From Pseudomonadota bacterium (GTDB lineage: Bacteria; Pseudomonadota; Gammaproteobacteria; Pseudomonadales; Moraxellaceae), in assembly GCA_021851865.1 (NCBI GenBank), contig JAJZBU010000007.1:1-64000 (forward strand): a DNA stretch of 64,000 nt, given 5' to 3'. A model generated the notes under the pieces. The model was not told where the DNA came from, made no database searches, and worked only from the letters and a program-made list of their open reading frames with translations. Every line of letters starts with the position of its first letter. Within the stretch, counting starts at the first letter, position 1. A program made the position numbers and the translations under genes. Of the stretch, positions 63,907 to 64,000 are shown in pieces.

Positions 63907-64000
63907 AAGGATAGGGCACTGGTTGCTGGCTGTGAGTTTGAGTCTCGGATTGTCGGGCTGTGAGTCTCTGGCTTACTACCAGCAGGGTGTACGTGGCGAG
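63890..64000 (+). CDS. Lipoprotein aminopeptidase (COG4324-like), partial
   Basis: The first 37 codons of a gene cut by the window edge. The GTG at 63890 has GAGGAGG 9 bases upstream. A signal peptide ends in the lipobox LSGC and is followed by ESLAYYQQGVRGE, which resembles the start of COG4324 predicted aminopeptidases (YYAQAVRGQ-like). The overlap with rsmI suggests coupling. Only the N-terminus is seen, so the family call is tentative. Confidence 0.55.
   Translation, partial: MRTGLERIGHWLLAVSLSLGLSGCESLAYYQQGVRGE

Overview
The window is a GC-rich chromosomal segment of a gammaproteobacterium, most like the Pseudomonadales and their relatives. The support is gene order: gltA divergent from sdhCDAB-sucAB-lpd-sucCD; folE, smrB, prmB, aroC and an MFS gene together; fabA-fabB; dnaX-ybaB-recR; a PhaI/PhaF-type phasin; DUF2788. 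I cannot name the genus. Almost all of the window is core chromosome. The only mobile-DNA hint is at the left edge, where an AlpA/excisionase-like gene and an AT-rich stretch lie on the 3' side of a tRNA-Ser gene.

Layout, left to right. 0-1.2 kb: possible island edge and tRNA-Ser(UGA). 1.3-3.5 kb: tusDCBE-trpD2 sulfur relay operon. 3.5-9.5 kb: two divergent operons of lipoproteins (DUF5666, DUF4382 and an unrecognised 544-residue protein) with a DUF6502 protein carrying a helix-turn-helix-like segment; a perfect palindrome fills the spacer of the promoter between them. 9.5-14.9 kb: plsB, an HSL-family esterase, fabB and fabA (lipid synthesis). 15.1-19.3 kb: ccmFGHI for cytochrome c maturation behind an FNR/ANR-like box. 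19.9-22.7 kb: tRNA-Val(GAC), dnaX-ybaB-recR. 22.7-27.5 kb: beta-lactamase-fold hydrolase, folE, a hybrid histidine kinase coupled to smrB. 27.6-31.8 kb: prmB-aroC-MFS and an EamA exporter. 31.8-35.7 kb: PRMT-like methyltransferase, a second serine hydrolase, and a BtuCD/FecCD-type ABC pair with no binding protein. 35.7-40.8 kb: MaoC/FabG4 operon divergent from a FadI-type thiolase, DUF302, and a beta-hydroxyacid dehydrogenase.

40.9-53.7 kb is the TCA block: gltA divergent from sdhCDAB, then 2-oxoglutarate dehydrogenase (sucAB, lpd) and succinyl-CoA synthetase (sucCD), with recognisable sigma70 promoters in the gltA/sdhC gap. Right of it are a Fur-box-preceded small membrane protein (DUF2788), a PAS-GGDEF protein, secreted and membrane proteins of unknown function, an SCP2/UbiJ-like membrane protein, a phasin, and an HD-GYP protein lacking the HD histidine. 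The window ends with the rsmI/lpoA/diaA/dolP neighbourhood, in which lpoA is reduced to its C-terminal domain without a lipid anchor, and a truncated lipoprotein aminopeptidase gene at the edge.

The best candidate for an undescribed system is the DUF6502/DUF4382/DUF5666 lipoprotein locus with its promoter-embedded palindrome. I saw no CRISPR array, insertion sequence, rRNA gene or prophage. All functional assignments come from reading motifs and gene order by eye; no database search was run.
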